DNA from: Dehalococcoidia bacterium
GTDB lineage: Bacteria; Chloroflexota; Dehalococcoidia; Lucifugimonadales; JAGWBF01
Direction: 5' to 3'
Length of the DNA stretch: 13,380 nucleotides
NCBI GenBank assembly: GCA_021296025.1
Contig: JAGWBF010000039.1
Span: 1 to 13,380, forward strand
Each line of letters opens with the position of its first letter. The stretch's first letter is position 1. A program made the position numbers and the translations under genes. Under the pieces are notes generated by a model that saw nothing but the letters and a program-made list of their open reading frames with translations, had not been told where the DNA came from and did not search any database. This document shows positions 1-7,740 of this stretch, in pieces.

Positions 1-1842
1 CTGGTCCACACCCGCCTGGGCGGCCACAGCCTCGGCCGTTGGCCGGTTGTCGCCGGTGACCATGACAACCTGCAGGCCCATGCTCCTAAGCTGGGAAACT
101 ACTTGGGCCGACACCGGCTTCAATGTATCGGCGACGCCGATTATGCCCAGCATGTGGTCATCGACGGCAACGTACATGGGCGTCTTTCCAGACTCAGCCA
201 ACGCAACACCATGGGCTTGGTGCTCCTGTGCCCCAACACCGAGGCTCTCCATGAGGGCCATGTTGCCCACAGCAACCCGCTGTCCATCAAGGTGGGCAGA
301 GACACCCAGTCCCGGCATAGCCTCGAAGCCCGTTGCTTCCAGCAGCGGAATACTCCGCCCTTGAGCTTCGGTGACAATGGCCTTGCCCAACGGGTGCTCG
401 GACCCCGATTCGACTGAGGCCGCCACCTGCAGCAGCCTGTCTTCATCGCCGCCGGGAACAGCCGCAATATCGGTTACGGAAGGCTGCCCGGAGGTCAAGG
501 TGCCCGTCTTGTCCAGCATCACCACATCCACCTTGTGGGCCCGTTCCAGGGCTTCGGCATCCCGGAAGAACACACCCCGTTCCGCTCCTCGCCCCGTTCC
601 AACCATGATTGCTGTGGGCGTGGCCAGTCCAAGGGCGCAGGGGCATGCGATGATCAGCACCGCCACCATGACCATCAGGGCGTAAGTCAGGGCAGGTGTG
701 GGGCCAAGAAACAGCCAGACGATGAATGCCCCGGCGGCAACAGCCATCACCGTCGGAACGAAGTAGGATGCGACGACGTCCGCGAGGCGCTGTATCGGGG
801 CCTTGGAGCCCTGGGCATCCTCCACCAGCTTGATGATCTGGGCCAAGGCGGTGTCGGCACCCACCTTGGTCGCTTCGAAGCGGAAGCTTCCCGTAGTGTT
901 GATGGTGGCAGCGTACACCGGGGAGCCGGCGGTCTTCTCCACCGGGATGCTCTCGCCCGTCAACATCGACTCATCCACCGAGGAGTAGCCCTGGAGCACC
1001 GTCCCGTCCACGGGAAGTTTCTCCCCGGGACGCACTACCAACACATCCCCAAGGGACACCCTGTCCACCGGCACTTCTTCCTCGCCGCCGTCCCGCATGA
1101 CCCGGGCGGTGGATGGGCGCAGGTCCATGAGCCTACGAATGGACTCCGAGGTGCGCCCCCGCGCCCGGGCTTCCAGGAAACGTCCGAGAAGGATAAAGGC
1201 GATGATGAGGGCCGCTGTGTCGAAGAAAACCTCGGCGCCGAACCCCTCGACATCCACAAGGCTTGGGCGGAACTCCGCAATGAGGGTGATTGCTACGCTG
1301 TAGCCGTAGGCCACGCTCGTGCCCATGGCCACAAGCGTGTGCATGTTTGCGGTGCCGTGCCGGAGAGACCCGAAACCCGAAGAGTAGAACATGGAGCCAG
1401 CCCAGAATTGAACGGGAGTGGCCAGCATCCACAGCAGGAAAGGATAGAAGGCGCGGTCCATGAGGCCGTCCACCCAGGGGAACCCCCCAAAGCTGCCAAG
1501 GAAGAGGAGTACGGCGATTCCGGCTGCGAAGATGGTCTTCCTGCCGAGGGCCCGTATCTCCTCGGTCTTGGCTAATCTCTCCTGCTCTTCTTCCGCCAAC
1601 CCCCCACCGGCGGTACCGGCCACGGCGTAGCCAGCATTGGCGACCGCTGCCCGGAAGTCGTCCCAAGTGGCAAGGTCGGGGATGTACTGCACCGCCGCTC
1701 GCTCGGTGGCAAGGTTCACCTGCACCGAGGACACCCCCGGCACTTTCTCGAGCGCCCCTCTAACGTGGCTTACGCAGGCGGCGCAGGTCATTCCCCTGAT
1801 GGGAAGGTTTACCCGCCGGACTCTCTTTGTGGCCTCCGCCAT
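1..1842 (-). CDS. copA: Copper-translocating P1B-type ATPase, C-terminus off the left edge
   Basis: This is a membrane pump that couples ATP hydrolysis to export of Cu(I) from the cytoplasm. The frame is open from the ATG at 1842 to base 1, giving 614 residues of a protein normally about 750-830 long. Visible in order: one N-terminal heavy-metal-associated domain with GMTCAAC (Cys20, Cys23); hydrophobic segments from about residue 85; the actuator motif TGES (295-298); the metal-site motif CPC (400-402) in a membrane helix; the phosphorylation motif DKTGT (Asp444); the nucleotide-binding HP pair (His483-Pro484); and TGDN (596-599). The distal GDGxND hinge and last two helices lie outside. The CPC motif plus CxxC domain indicates a Cu+/Ag+ pump rather than a Zn/Cd one. 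GGAG eight bases before the ATG supports the start, which lies 34 bp inside the upstream cysteine-cluster gene. That overlap implies co-transcription and probably coupled translation. No break is seen. Confidence 0.95.
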   Translation of the reverse strand, partial: MAEATKRVRRVNLPIRGMTCAACVSHVRGALEKVPGVSSVQVNLATERAAVQYIPDLATWDDFRAAVANAGYAVAGTAGGGLAEEEQERLAKTEEIRALGRKTIFAAGIAVLLFLGSFGGFPWVDGLMDRAFYPFLLWMLATPVQFWAGSMFYSSGFGSLRHGTANMHTLVAMGTSVAYGYSVAITLIAEFRPSLVDVEGFGAEVFFDTAALIIAFILLGRFLEARARGRTSESIRRLMDLRPSTARVMRDGGEEEVPVDRVSLGDVLVVRPGEKLPVDGTVLQGYSSVDESMLTGESIPVEKTAGSPVYAATINTTGSFRFEATKVGADTALAQIIKLVEDAQGSKAPIQRLADVVASYFVPTVMAVAAGAFIVWLFLGPTPALTYALMVMVAVLIIACPCALGLATPTAIMVGTGRGAERGVFFRDAEALERAHKVDVVMLDKTGTLTSGQPSVTDIAAVPGGDEDRLLQVAASVESGSEHPLGKAIVTEAQGRSIPLLEATGFEAMPGLGVSAHLDGQRVAVGNMALMESLGVGAQEHQAHGVALAESGKTPMYVAVDDHMLGIIGVADTLKPVSAQVVSQLRSMGLQVVMVTGDNRPTAEAVAAQAGVDQ

Positions 1843-2489
1843 ACAGCTTTCTCCAGCTCCCCTTCGTAATCGAAAATCACAGCCGACGCAACCGTCGCCA
1901 CCACGTCAGGCAACTCCAGGTCCTCGCCGACCCTTTCCTTGAACATCAGCCATCTGTACTCCAGCTCCACCTGGGGCTCCACAAGGCCCTCTACAGCTAT
2001 GGCCTCTCCCGCCTTGAAGTTCAGCTCACAGGCTTGAAGTACGTCCGGTTTTCGGGGATTCCAGATTGGAATTCCCCACTTACGGGCAATTATGGGTCGG
2101 TGATCATAGATAATGCAAGCATCATCCACAAGGGCCGGGCAGGGGATGTGTCTGGCGCCAGCCAGCGATTTCAGGGCGGCCGTGACGCGAGCGCCATGCT
2201 CTTCTATGCCCTGGGTCTCGTCCACCGAAATGCCCAGCATCTCCTCCAGGTAGGCCTTTGCCCTATCCAGCATCAATGCCTGTGCATCTTCAGCCAACTC
2301 TTTGACGCCATGGGAGATGTAGGCTGCCTCGATAAAGCTGATGCCGAAAAGCTGGCTGCAGCACATGCTGCAACCCTTTCGGCACTGCATCCGATCGCTG
2401 AACATGCTGCTGACCCGATGGAACTCCCCCTCCACATCTTTCAGCAGCAGAAGGTACTCCCGGTATATCTCTTCCAGCCGGGCGTTCAT
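1809..2489 (-). CDS. YkgJ-like (UPF0153) cysteine-cluster protein, putative Zn/Fe chelating
   Basis: This is a 226-residue soluble protein with the cysteine pattern of the YkgJ family, which is thought to bind a zinc or iron cluster; the cellular role of that family is poorly known. The N-terminal signature CRKGCSMCC gives Cys36, Cys40, Cys43 and Cys44. The second half has IPCPAL (Cys117), DDACIIY (Cys125) and the RP motif at 131-132, then Cys154. In typical members the RP motif is followed by a cysteine (RPxxCR); here that position is Ala135, so the usual ligand set is altered. The ATG at 2489 is preceded by GGAGG only three bases away, which is close but usable. The gene's last 34 bases overlap the start of copA, and npdG lies 137 bp upstream on the same strand. 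Placement against a copper pump suggests a metal-related role, but that is inference. Confidence 0.8.
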   Translation of the reverse strand: MNARLEEIYREYLLLLKDVEGEFHRVSSMFSDRMQCRKGCSMCCSQLFGISFIEAAYISHGVKELAEDAQALMLDRAKAYLEEMLGISVDETQGIEEHGARVTAALKSLAGARHIPCPALVDDACIIYDHRPIIARKWGIPIWNPRKPDVLQACELNFKAGEAIAVEGLVEPQVELEYRWLMFKERVGEDLELPDVVATVASAVIFDYEGELEKAVWRRPQRESGG

Positions 2490-2626
2490 ATGCCTCCAAC
2501 CAGGGAATGCTCGAAGGACCCTGCGAAATTACCTCAGGGGCCCCGAAACATAGCCAACTCTACTGATCACAAGACCCGGCTGTAGCCCGACAGAGGCCGA
2601 CCCTTCGAGGATCTGGCGCGGCTGCC

Positions 2627-3271
2627 CTACACCCCTACTATCTTGATCATGGACTGGGTCTTGTGTATGCGGTTGATGTTCACCAGCAGCGTCGTAAGCT
2701 GCTCCACGTACCTTGCATTGGACAGGGCGCCGCCATCCACACCTCGCAGCTTGGGGATTTTGGACACAAGCCCTATCACCTGCTCCCTTGCCTCTCCATG
2801 ATCCGAGCAAACCACCACATCCCCCTCCATTTCAACCGCCGGGTCCATGAGCTTGACGGCGCTGATGTTCTGGAAGGAGGCGACCACCTGGGACTCGCTT
2901 AGGATGTTCTGCGCCTCCTGGGCAGCCGAGCCGTCGTCCACCTCCAGGGCCACAGCACCGCGACCTCTGACAAAGGACATGGGGGCAACCGCCGTAACCA
3001 CCAGTTTGCCCGCCAGCATGGGCGCCAGGTTCTCCAGGAGGGTGCGCTGCCCCTCGTAGGGCACCGTAACGAATATGATGCTCGCTGCCGCTGCGGCCTC
3101 GTTCACATCCCCCGAAATGGCCGATCCAGGGGCCAGCTCCAGCAACGATTCGGCTGCCTCCCTGGCCCTGCCGGCATCCCGGGAGCCGATGACAACCTCC
3201 TCACCCGCCATGGCAAAACGCAAGGCCAAGCCCTTACCCTCAGGTCCCGTCCCACCTAGAAAAGCCAGCAT
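2627..3271 (-). CDS. npdG: NADPH-dependent F420 reductase (F420H2:NADP oxidoreductase)
   Basis: This is a cytoplasmic enzyme that moves hydride between NADP(H) and the deazaflavin coenzyme F420. The 214-residue protein opens with a Rossmann dinucleotide-binding motif GGTGPEGKG (residues 6-14), then SR at 30-31, the usual recognition of the NADP 2'-phosphate, and a second strand ending FVTVPYEG (67-74). Length and motifs fit the F420-dependent NADP oxidoreductase family (about 210-230 residues). A TTG at 3304 would extend the frame by 11 residues, but the ATG at 3271 puts the glycine motif at the usual distance from the N-terminus and has AAGG eight bases upstream, so it is preferred. The gene reads divergently from the MmgE/PrpD gene. 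Two luciferase-like enzymes nearby are plausible users of reduced F420. No F420 biosynthesis gene is present here. A generic F420-dependent oxidoreductase of the same fold cannot be excluded. Confidence 0.87.
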   Translation of the reverse strand: MLAFLGGTGPEGKGLALRFAMAGEEVVIGSRDAGRAREAAESLLELAPGSAISGDVNEAAAAASIIFVTVPYEGQRTLLENLAPMLAGKLVVTAVAPMSFVRGRGAVALEVDDGSAAQEAQNILSESQVVASFQNISAVKLMDPAVEMEGDVVVCSDHGEAREQVIGLVSKIPKLRGVDGGALSNARYVEQLTTLLVNINRIHKTQSMIKIVGV

Positions 3272-3302
3272 AGTCCAGTCCTTGCAACGTTGATCGCCTT
3301 TC

Positions 3303-3308
3303 AATATA
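3303..3308 (-). promoter_or_regulatory. Possible -10 element of npdG
   Basis: On the minus strand TATATT matches five of six bases of the bacterial -10 consensus and would start a transcript near 3296, giving a leader of about 25 bases before the npdG ATG at 3271. The -35 region at 17-18 bp spacing (TTTCAG or CTTTCA) is poor, so this is a weak call. Confidence 0.3.
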
Positions 3309-3337
3309 CCTTCCTAGCCCCTTTCCTGAAAGGCCCC

Positions 3338-3365
3338 TTGCCTAAGCCCGAACTGGATATATAAT
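3338..3365 (+). promoter_or_regulatory. Near-consensus sigma70-type promoter of the MmgE/PrpD gene
   Basis: The -35 element TTGCCT (3338-3343, four of six matches) is separated by 16 bp from a perfect -10 element TATAAT (3360-3365). Transcription would start near 3372, leaving a leader of about 73 bases before the ATG at 3445. An upstream in-frame ATG at 3364 lies inside the -10 hexamer and would not be on this transcript, which helps decide the start. Confidence 0.7.
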
Positions 3366-3429
3366 GAAACCACCGAACTACCCCCGTACCGGGTCCCCGT
3401 TATCCATGGGGACAGGCAAAACGATGCAT

Positions 3430-3436
3430 AAGGAGG
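3430..3436 (+). promoter_or_regulatory. Strong ribosome binding site deciding the MmgE/PrpD start
   Basis: AAGGAGG, a perfect Shine-Dalgarno core, lies eight bases before the ATG at 3445. It selects this ATG over the in-frame upstream ones at 3364, 3406 and 3424. Confidence 0.85.
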
Positions 3437-3444
3437 CCGGCAAG

Positions 3445-4803
3445 ATGGGCGCAACGGAAAAGATCGCCAAGTGGATAGTGGAGACGTCCTATGAAGACAT
3501 CCCCCCCGAGGTGATAGAGGTGGCCAAGCAGTCATGCTTCGACTGCCTGGGAGTGATGCTGGCAGGGTCGGTGCAGCCCGTGGGCCAGATCGTCCAAAAG
3601 TACATCACCGAACAGGGAGGGTCTCCCGAGGCCACGCTCCTGGGCTCGGGCATGCGCTCGTCGCTGTCAAACACCGCCCTGGCAAACGGCACCATGGGCC
3701 ACGCCCTGGACTACGACGACTTCGGGGGCTTCGGCCATCCCACCGTCGTAACCTTCCCACCCCTGCTTGCCCTTGGGGAAAAGCTGGGATCATCAGGGAG
3801 AGATGTTCTGGAAGCCTACGTGACGGGCGTGGAGCTGGGGGTCACCCTTCAACAGACCACGAAGTACAACCAGATGGCCCGCGGGTTCCACAGCACCGCC
3901 GTCATAGGGCGCATGTCTTCGGCAGCCGCCTGCTCCAAGCTGATGGACCTGGACCAGGCCACCACAACCACAGCCCTGGCCATCGCCGGGTCCATGGCCG
4001 GAGGGCTGATCCACAACTTCGGCACCATGACCAAGCCCCTGCACGCCGGCCTGGCTTCCAGGGACGGGCTAATGGCAGCTCAGCTGGCTAGCATGGGAAT
4101 GACCGCCGGCGACCAGATATTCGAACACCCCCTGGGATTTGCCAACACCATCCTCGGCGAGGGCATATACGACCTTAACCAGATGGCCGATAATCTGGGT
4201 AACCCCTATCGCACCGCCGAAGCGCTGATCATCAAGAAATACCCGTGCTGCGGCGGAAACCACGGTATGCTGGACAGCATATTCAGCATGATGCGGGAGC
4301 ACGAGTTCAACTACGAAGATGTGGAGTCGGTGGAGGTGGGCCAGTCCTACCTTTCGGTGGTGATGCTGTATACCGAGCCTGATGATGAGCTGAAGGGCAA
4401 GTTCAGCGCCCTCTACAACACAGCCTCCGCCCTGGTCGATGGAGAAGTGGCAATAGACACCTTCACCCCCGACAGGATCGCCAACACCACTGTCAAGGAC
4501 ACGATGGACAAGGTTCGCCTGAACGTGCAGGCAAAGTGGGAGCAGGGGTCCGGCGACTTCCTGGGAGGCACACCGGTGACGATACGCTTGAAGGACGGAC
4601 GGGTCCTCGAGCACACCACGCCCCGGGACATGATCCTGGGTGGGTACAAGAACCCCTGGGGGTTCGAGAACGTCCTGGGCAAGTTCAGGTTCAATGCGGG
4701 ACTGGCCTTGTCTCCCGACCAGGTGAGCACGGCAGTGGACACCTGGGTCCCCATGGAGGAGATATCCGACCTCAGCCAGGCTGTGAAGACCTTGGTGTCG
4801 TAG
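3445..4803 (+). CDS. MmgE/PrpD family protein
   Basis: This 452-residue cytoplasmic protein belongs to the MmgE/PrpD family, which includes 2-methylcitrate dehydratase, cis-aconitate decarboxylase and iminodisuccinate epimerase. Recognisable family segments are HALDYDD (86-92) followed by GHPT (97-100), RGFHSTAVIG (146-155), GTMTKPLHAG (193-202) and KKYPCCGGNH near residue 260. Length is normal for the family. The sequence does not reveal the substrate: many paralogues in environmental bacteria have no assigned reaction, so 2-methylcitrate should not be assumed, and no prpB/prpC partner is visible. The start was chosen from the AAGGAGG site and the promoter, which exclude 27 upstream in-frame residues. 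It is the only plus-strand gene in the left two thirds of the window. It ends 13 bp from the stop of a convergent luciferase-like gene, with no strong terminator between them. Confidence 0.93.
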   Translation: MGATEKIAKWIVETSYEDIPPEVIEVAKQSCFDCLGVMLAGSVQPVGQIVQKYITEQGGSPEATLLGSGMRSSLSNTALANGTMGHALDYDDFGGFGHPTVVTFPPLLALGEKLGSSGRDVLEAYVTGVELGVTLQQTTKYNQMARGFHSTAVIGRMSSAAACSKLMDLDQATTTTALAIAGSMAGGLIHNFGTMTKPLHAGLASRDGLMAAQLASMGMTAGDQIFEHPLGFANTILGEGIYDLNQMADNLGNPYRTAEALIIKKYPCCGGNHGMLDSIFSMMREHEFNYEDVESVEVGQSYLSVVMLYTEPDDELKGKFSALYNTASALVDGEVAIDTFTPDRIANTTVKDTMDKVRLNVQAKWEQGSGDFLGGTPVTIRLKDGRVLEHTTPRDMILGGYKNPWGFENVLGKFRFNAGLALSPDQVSTAVDTWVPMEEISDLSQAVKTLVS

Positions 4804-4816
4804 GGAGGACCAAGGT

Positions 4817-5845
4817 CTAACGGAAGGCGGGCATCACCTTGTCGGCGATGAGCCTCAGGGACTTGTTCAGCTTGTCGGCAGGTATCTGGCCACCATAGTT
4901 GGTCTCAAGGACCACACCGGAGATGCCCAACAGGTCGCGGTACATGTTGAGGCGGTCGATGACCGCCTCGGGTGTGCCATACATGAGCCGGTCCTTCAGC
5001 ACCTCATCGTAGGGGGTGCGCCCCACTTGGCGGAACCGCTCCGCCAGCTCAGGGCTGGTGGCTGAATCGGCCAGCTCCGTGGCAGCATAATCTATGCCCA
5101 GCCTCGTGCTGGCTTCCGGCTCGTTGCGGGCCTGAGCAGCGGTCTCCGCTACGTAGGTGGGGATGCGAAGGCTCACAGGGCCGACGCCGGGGTGCCCAGC
5201 GTCGCTCCATGCCTTCTGGTACTCCTTCACCCTGTCTACCACCCGCTCCATTCCGGCTATTATGCTGACGAATATGGGGTGGCCCAGCGCTCCCATGACG
5301 GGGTAGGTGTCCGGGCTGGCTGCGGCAACCCACACCGGCGGGTGGGGCTTCTGGAAGGGCTTGGGGACAACGTTTATGCCATGGAAGTGGAAATGGTCGC
5401 CATCGTGCTCCAAGACGTCGCTGTCCCAAGCCTTCATGATGACGTCCAGGGCTTCCCTGAATGTGGCCCGTGCGCCCTGGAAGTCCAAGTTGTAGCCATC
5501 GTAAGAACGCCTTATCCCGGACCGACCAACTCCAAGGTCGAAGCGCCCCTGGCTTATGTGGTCGACGGTGGCCGCCTCCTCGGCAACCCTGATGGGGTTG
5601 GTGAGGGGGAGCACCTGAACGGCCAGCCCGATCCTTATCCGCTTGGTACGGGAGGCAATGGCGCTGGCCATGGGTATGGGGGACGACAACACCGAGCGGG
5701 CGGGGTCGAAATGGTGCTCGGCCAGCCACACCGAGTCCAAGCCTGACTCCTCAGCCATGTCGATCTGAGACATGGACTCCTGGAAGGCTTCGTGTTGGGT
5801 CATCCCCTGCCTCAGGAAGAATTCAGCAAATAGCCCAAAATTCAT
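4817..5845 (-). CDS. LLM class flavin-dependent oxidoreductase (luciferase-like)
   Basis: This 342-residue TIM-barrel protein is of the bacterial luciferase-like superfamily, whose members use reduced FMN or F420 to oxidise or reduce small organic molecules. It starts MNFGLFAEFF, has the luciferase-type WLAEHHF (40-46) in the second strand/helix region, and the family signature DHISQGRFDLGVGR (95-108). The WLAEHHF form is more typical of FMN-dependent monooxygenases than of strict F420 enzymes, but the cofactor cannot be fixed from sequence alone. An ATG at 5869 would add eight residues; the ATG at 5845 is preferred because AAGGAGG (5851-5857) sits five bases upstream. It follows the second luciferase-like gene after a 32-bp gap and is the last gene of the minus-strand run. 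The substrate is unknown. Confidence 0.9.
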   Translation of the reverse strand: MNFGLFAEFFLRQGMTQHEAFQESMSQIDMAEESGLDSVWLAEHHFDPARSVLSSPIPMASAIASRTKRIRIGLAVQVLPLTNPIRVAEEAATVDHISQGRFDLGVGRSGIRRSYDGYNLDFQGARATFREALDVIMKAWDSDVLEHDGDHFHFHGINVVPKPFQKPHPPVWVAAASPDTYPVMGALGHPIFVSIIAGMERVVDRVKEYQKAWSDAGHPGVGPVSLRIPTYVAETAAQARNEPEASTRLGIDYAATELADSATSPELAERFRQVGRTPYDEVLKDRLMYGTPEAVIDRLNMYRDLLGISGVVLETNYGGQIPADKLNKSLRLIADKVMPAFR

Positions 5846-5877
5846 CGCTTCCTCCTTGGCTTGAGACATGGCCTAGC

Positions 5878-6852
5878 CTATCCATATGCCCCTGCATTGT
5901 CAAACTGCCCGCCCTGGGACTCCCTGTTCATCACCGTAGAGGCGAACAGCTCCAAGCTTTCAGTAGGGATGGGATCGGGAAATATCAGGAAGAAACGGGT
6001 AACGCCTGCATCTACGTAGGTCCGGATCCTGGAGGCGCACTGCTCCGGCGTGCCGACGATGGCGTTCTGCAGGGACTGACGGTACCTCTCGACCGGCATC
6101 CCCGCAGCCCGGGCCCCTTCCTCCAGCATGCTCCGTACCCCATCTTCGTTGGCCGCTATCTTTACCCGGGTGTTGTGGCTGACCTCGATCTCCCTCATGT
6201 CCCGACCTGCCTGCCGGCAATGTTCCTCCAGCACCCCCAGCATTGCCTTATGCTCGTCGGGTCCCATCTCGAAGCCCATGTTGCACACATCGGCGTGCCT
6301 GGCTACGGCGCGCAGAATGTGCGTCTGGCCATGCCCACCGATTAGCACCGGAGGACGGGGCGCTTGAAGGGGCCTGGGCTCGCATATGGCGTTATCGAAC
6401 TGGTAGTAGGTTCCGTTATAGCTGAGCTCCGGAGCAGTCCAGAGGCCCTTTATGGCCATAACGGCTTCTTCCAGCATCTCCACCCTGCGGGGCGTTTCGG
6501 GGAAGGCCAAACCGTAGGCCCGGTGATCCCTCCCATCGCCTCCCGCCCCTATGCCCAACTCCATCCGGCCTCCGCTGATCACATCCAGGGTTGCGGCCAT
6601 CTTGGCCAAAAGGCCGGGGGAGCGGTAAAGAACCGCCAGCACCAGGGGCATGAGGCGAATGCGGTGGGTTTCCGCTGACAGGGCGCTAAGGGTCGCCCAG
6701 CACTCCAGGGCTGGGGCGTTCATCAGGTCGTAGAGGGTGGCACCGTAGTAGCCCAGGCTATCGGAGGCCGTACATATGCGGCGCAGCTCTTGGTAGGTGT
6801 AACCGGCATGGTGCACCCGGACCATGTACTTTATTGCGGGGCCGTCTGCCAT
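5878..6852 (-). CDS. LLM class F420- or flavin-dependent oxidoreductase (luciferase-like)
   Basis: This 324-residue luciferase-like TIM-barrel protein is only distantly similar to its downstream neighbour, so the two are not a recent duplication. The signature LDVISGGRMELGIGAG (89-104) is the form common in F420-dependent members of the superfamily, and LIGGHGQTHILRAVARHAD further on matches the usual barrel strand and helix near the cofactor. The C-terminal part has the typical GTPEQCASRIRTYVDAGVT segment. The ATG at 6852 has only a weak ribosome site; Met10 is a less likely alternative. The gene lies 46 bp after the aldo/keto reductase, with a GC-rich hairpin in between. With npdG about 2.6 kb away, F420 use is plausible but not proven. 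The substrate is unknown. Confidence 0.88.
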   Translation of the reverse strand: MADGPAIKYMVRVHHAGYTYQELRRICTASDSLGYYGATLYDLMNAPALECWATLSALSAETHRIRLMPLVLAVLYRSPGLLAKMAATLDVISGGRMELGIGAGGDGRDHRAYGLAFPETPRRVEMLEEAVMAIKGLWTAPELSYNGTYYQFDNAICEPRPLQAPRPPVLIGGHGQTHILRAVARHADVCNMGFEMGPDEHKAMLGVLEEHCRQAGRDMREIEVSHNTRVKIAANEDGVRSMLEEGARAAGMPVERYRQSLQNAIVGTPEQCASRIRTYVDAGVTRFFLIFPDPIPTESLELFASTVMNRESQGGQFDNAGAYG

Positions 6853-6878
6853 ACTCTAGGGACCGTCGAGGAGATCCG

Positions 6879-6904
6879 GGGTAGGGGGCCTTGGGCCCCT
6901 ACCC
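6879..6904 (-). terminator. GC-rich hairpin between aldo/keto reductase and luciferase-like gene
   Basis: GGGTAGGGG (6879-6887) and CCCCTACCC (6896-6904) are perfect nine-base inverted arms, with two further G-C pairs after one mismatch around a TT loop. The hairpin overlaps the stop codon of the aldo/keto reductase. No T-run follows on the minus strand, so it is not a standard intrinsic terminator. It may weaken read-through or protect an mRNA 3' end. Confidence 0.45.
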
Positions 6905-7702
6905 GAAGGCTTCATCCAGGATGCGCACCTGCTCACTGCTGAGCATCCAGCCCGATGCGCCGCAGTTCTCCTCTACATGTTCCACCCGGTTGGCCTTGGG
7001 TATGGTGATCACGTTTTCCCTGGACAGGCACCAGTTGAGGGCAACCTGGGCTTTGGTCTTTCCCACTTCCCCGGCGACGCTTTCCAGTGCTCGGACACCC
7101 TGCCTCCCTCGTATCAAGGGCTTGTCTGAGAGAGCCCCGCTGTCAAGGGGGGTGTAAGCGACAACGGTCACCCCCGTCTCCTTGCAGTAGGGGATAAGGT
7201 CTCTTTCGATGCGGCGTTCCCTCAGGTTGTACAGCACCTGGTTGCTCACGATCCGGTGCTTTGTCATGGCACCCTGGGCTTCCTTAAGCTCCCTGACAGA
7301 GAAGTTGCTGACACCTATGTACCGCACCTTCCCTTGTTCCACCAGGTCCTCCATGGCGCTCATTGTCTCAGCTATGGGCACCCGGGAGTTGGGCCAGTGG
7401 ACTATGTACATGTCGATGTGATCAACCCCCAGGCGGGCCAAGCTGCCGTCGGCGGCGGACATCACCTCATCGTAGCGCAGGTGGCTGCCCGAGACCTTGG
7501 TTGCCAGGAACACCTGGTCCCGTCGCCCCTTCAGAGCCTGCCCAACCACATCCTCGGTGCCGTACATCTCCGCCGTATCTACATGGGTTGCGCCCAAGGA
7601 TATGGCCCGTTGGATGGGTTCGACCCCTCCGCTGAATTTCCATGTGCCAATGCCCACCTCGGGGAGGAGAACACCGGTATCGCCCATCTCCCGCACTTCC
7701 AT
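6899..7702 (-). CDS. Aldo/keto reductase
   Basis: This 267-residue cytoplasmic enzyme is of the aldo/keto reductase superfamily, which reduces aldehydes and ketones with NADPH. All four catalytic residues can be placed: Asp42 and Tyr47 in HVDTAEMYGT, Lys69 in LATKVSG, and His102 in YIVHWP. The GVSNFS and QVLYNL segments and the IPKANRVEHVEEN stretch, which contacts the NADPH phosphate, are also present. It is at the short end of the family. AGGGAGG (7708-7714), five bases before the ATG, gives a firm start. The gene lies 38 bp after the thioredoxin-like lipoprotein gene and 46 bp before a luciferase-like gene, all on the minus strand, so it may share their transcript. The substrate is not evident. 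Confidence 0.93.
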   Translation of the reverse strand: MEVREMGDTGVLLPEVGIGTWKFSGGVEPIQRAISLGATHVDTAEMYGTEDVVGQALKGRRDQVFLATKVSGSHLRYDEVMSAADGSLARLGVDHIDMYIVHWPNSRVPIAETMSAMEDLVEQGKVRYIGVSNFSVRELKEAQGAMTKHRIVSNQVLYNLRERRIERDLIPYCKETGVTVVAYTPLDSGALSDKPLIRGRQGVRALESVAGEVGKTKAQVALNWCLSRENVITIPKANRVEHVEENCGASGWMLSSEQVRILDEAFG

Positions 7703-7740
7703 AGCAGCCTCCCTGACGTTGATCGCTGATAAAGGGCCGG

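Noticed and set aside
535..1575. A 346-residue open frame on the plus strand
   Set aside because: It is antisense to copA, whose motifs and frame are intact; the translated composition (rich in Gly, His, Arg) has no recognisable domain.
1827..2585. A 252-residue open frame on the plus strand
   Set aside because: It is antisense to the YkgJ-like gene, which has a clear cysteine signature and ribosome site; the frame has no domain.
2510..2609. Inverted repeat CTCGAAGG (2510-2517) and CCTTCGAG (2602-2609) flanking the gap between npdG and the YkgJ-like gene
   Set aside because: Arms are only eight bases, 84 bp apart, and flanking bases do not pair; chance is a sufficient explanation.
3272..3304. 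N-terminal extension of npdG from a TTG
   Set aside because: The TTG lies within the candidate -10 element and would push the Rossmann motif away from the N-terminus; the ATG at 3271 has a better ribosome site.
3364..3444. N-terminal extension of the MmgE/PrpD protein
   Set aside because: Its first ATG lies inside a perfect TATAAT element and the AAGGAGG site clearly serves the ATG at 3445.
4807..4816. GACCAAGGTC palindrome in the 13-bp gap between convergent genes
   Set aside because: Four-base arms with a two-base loop and no T-run are too weak for a terminator or operator call.
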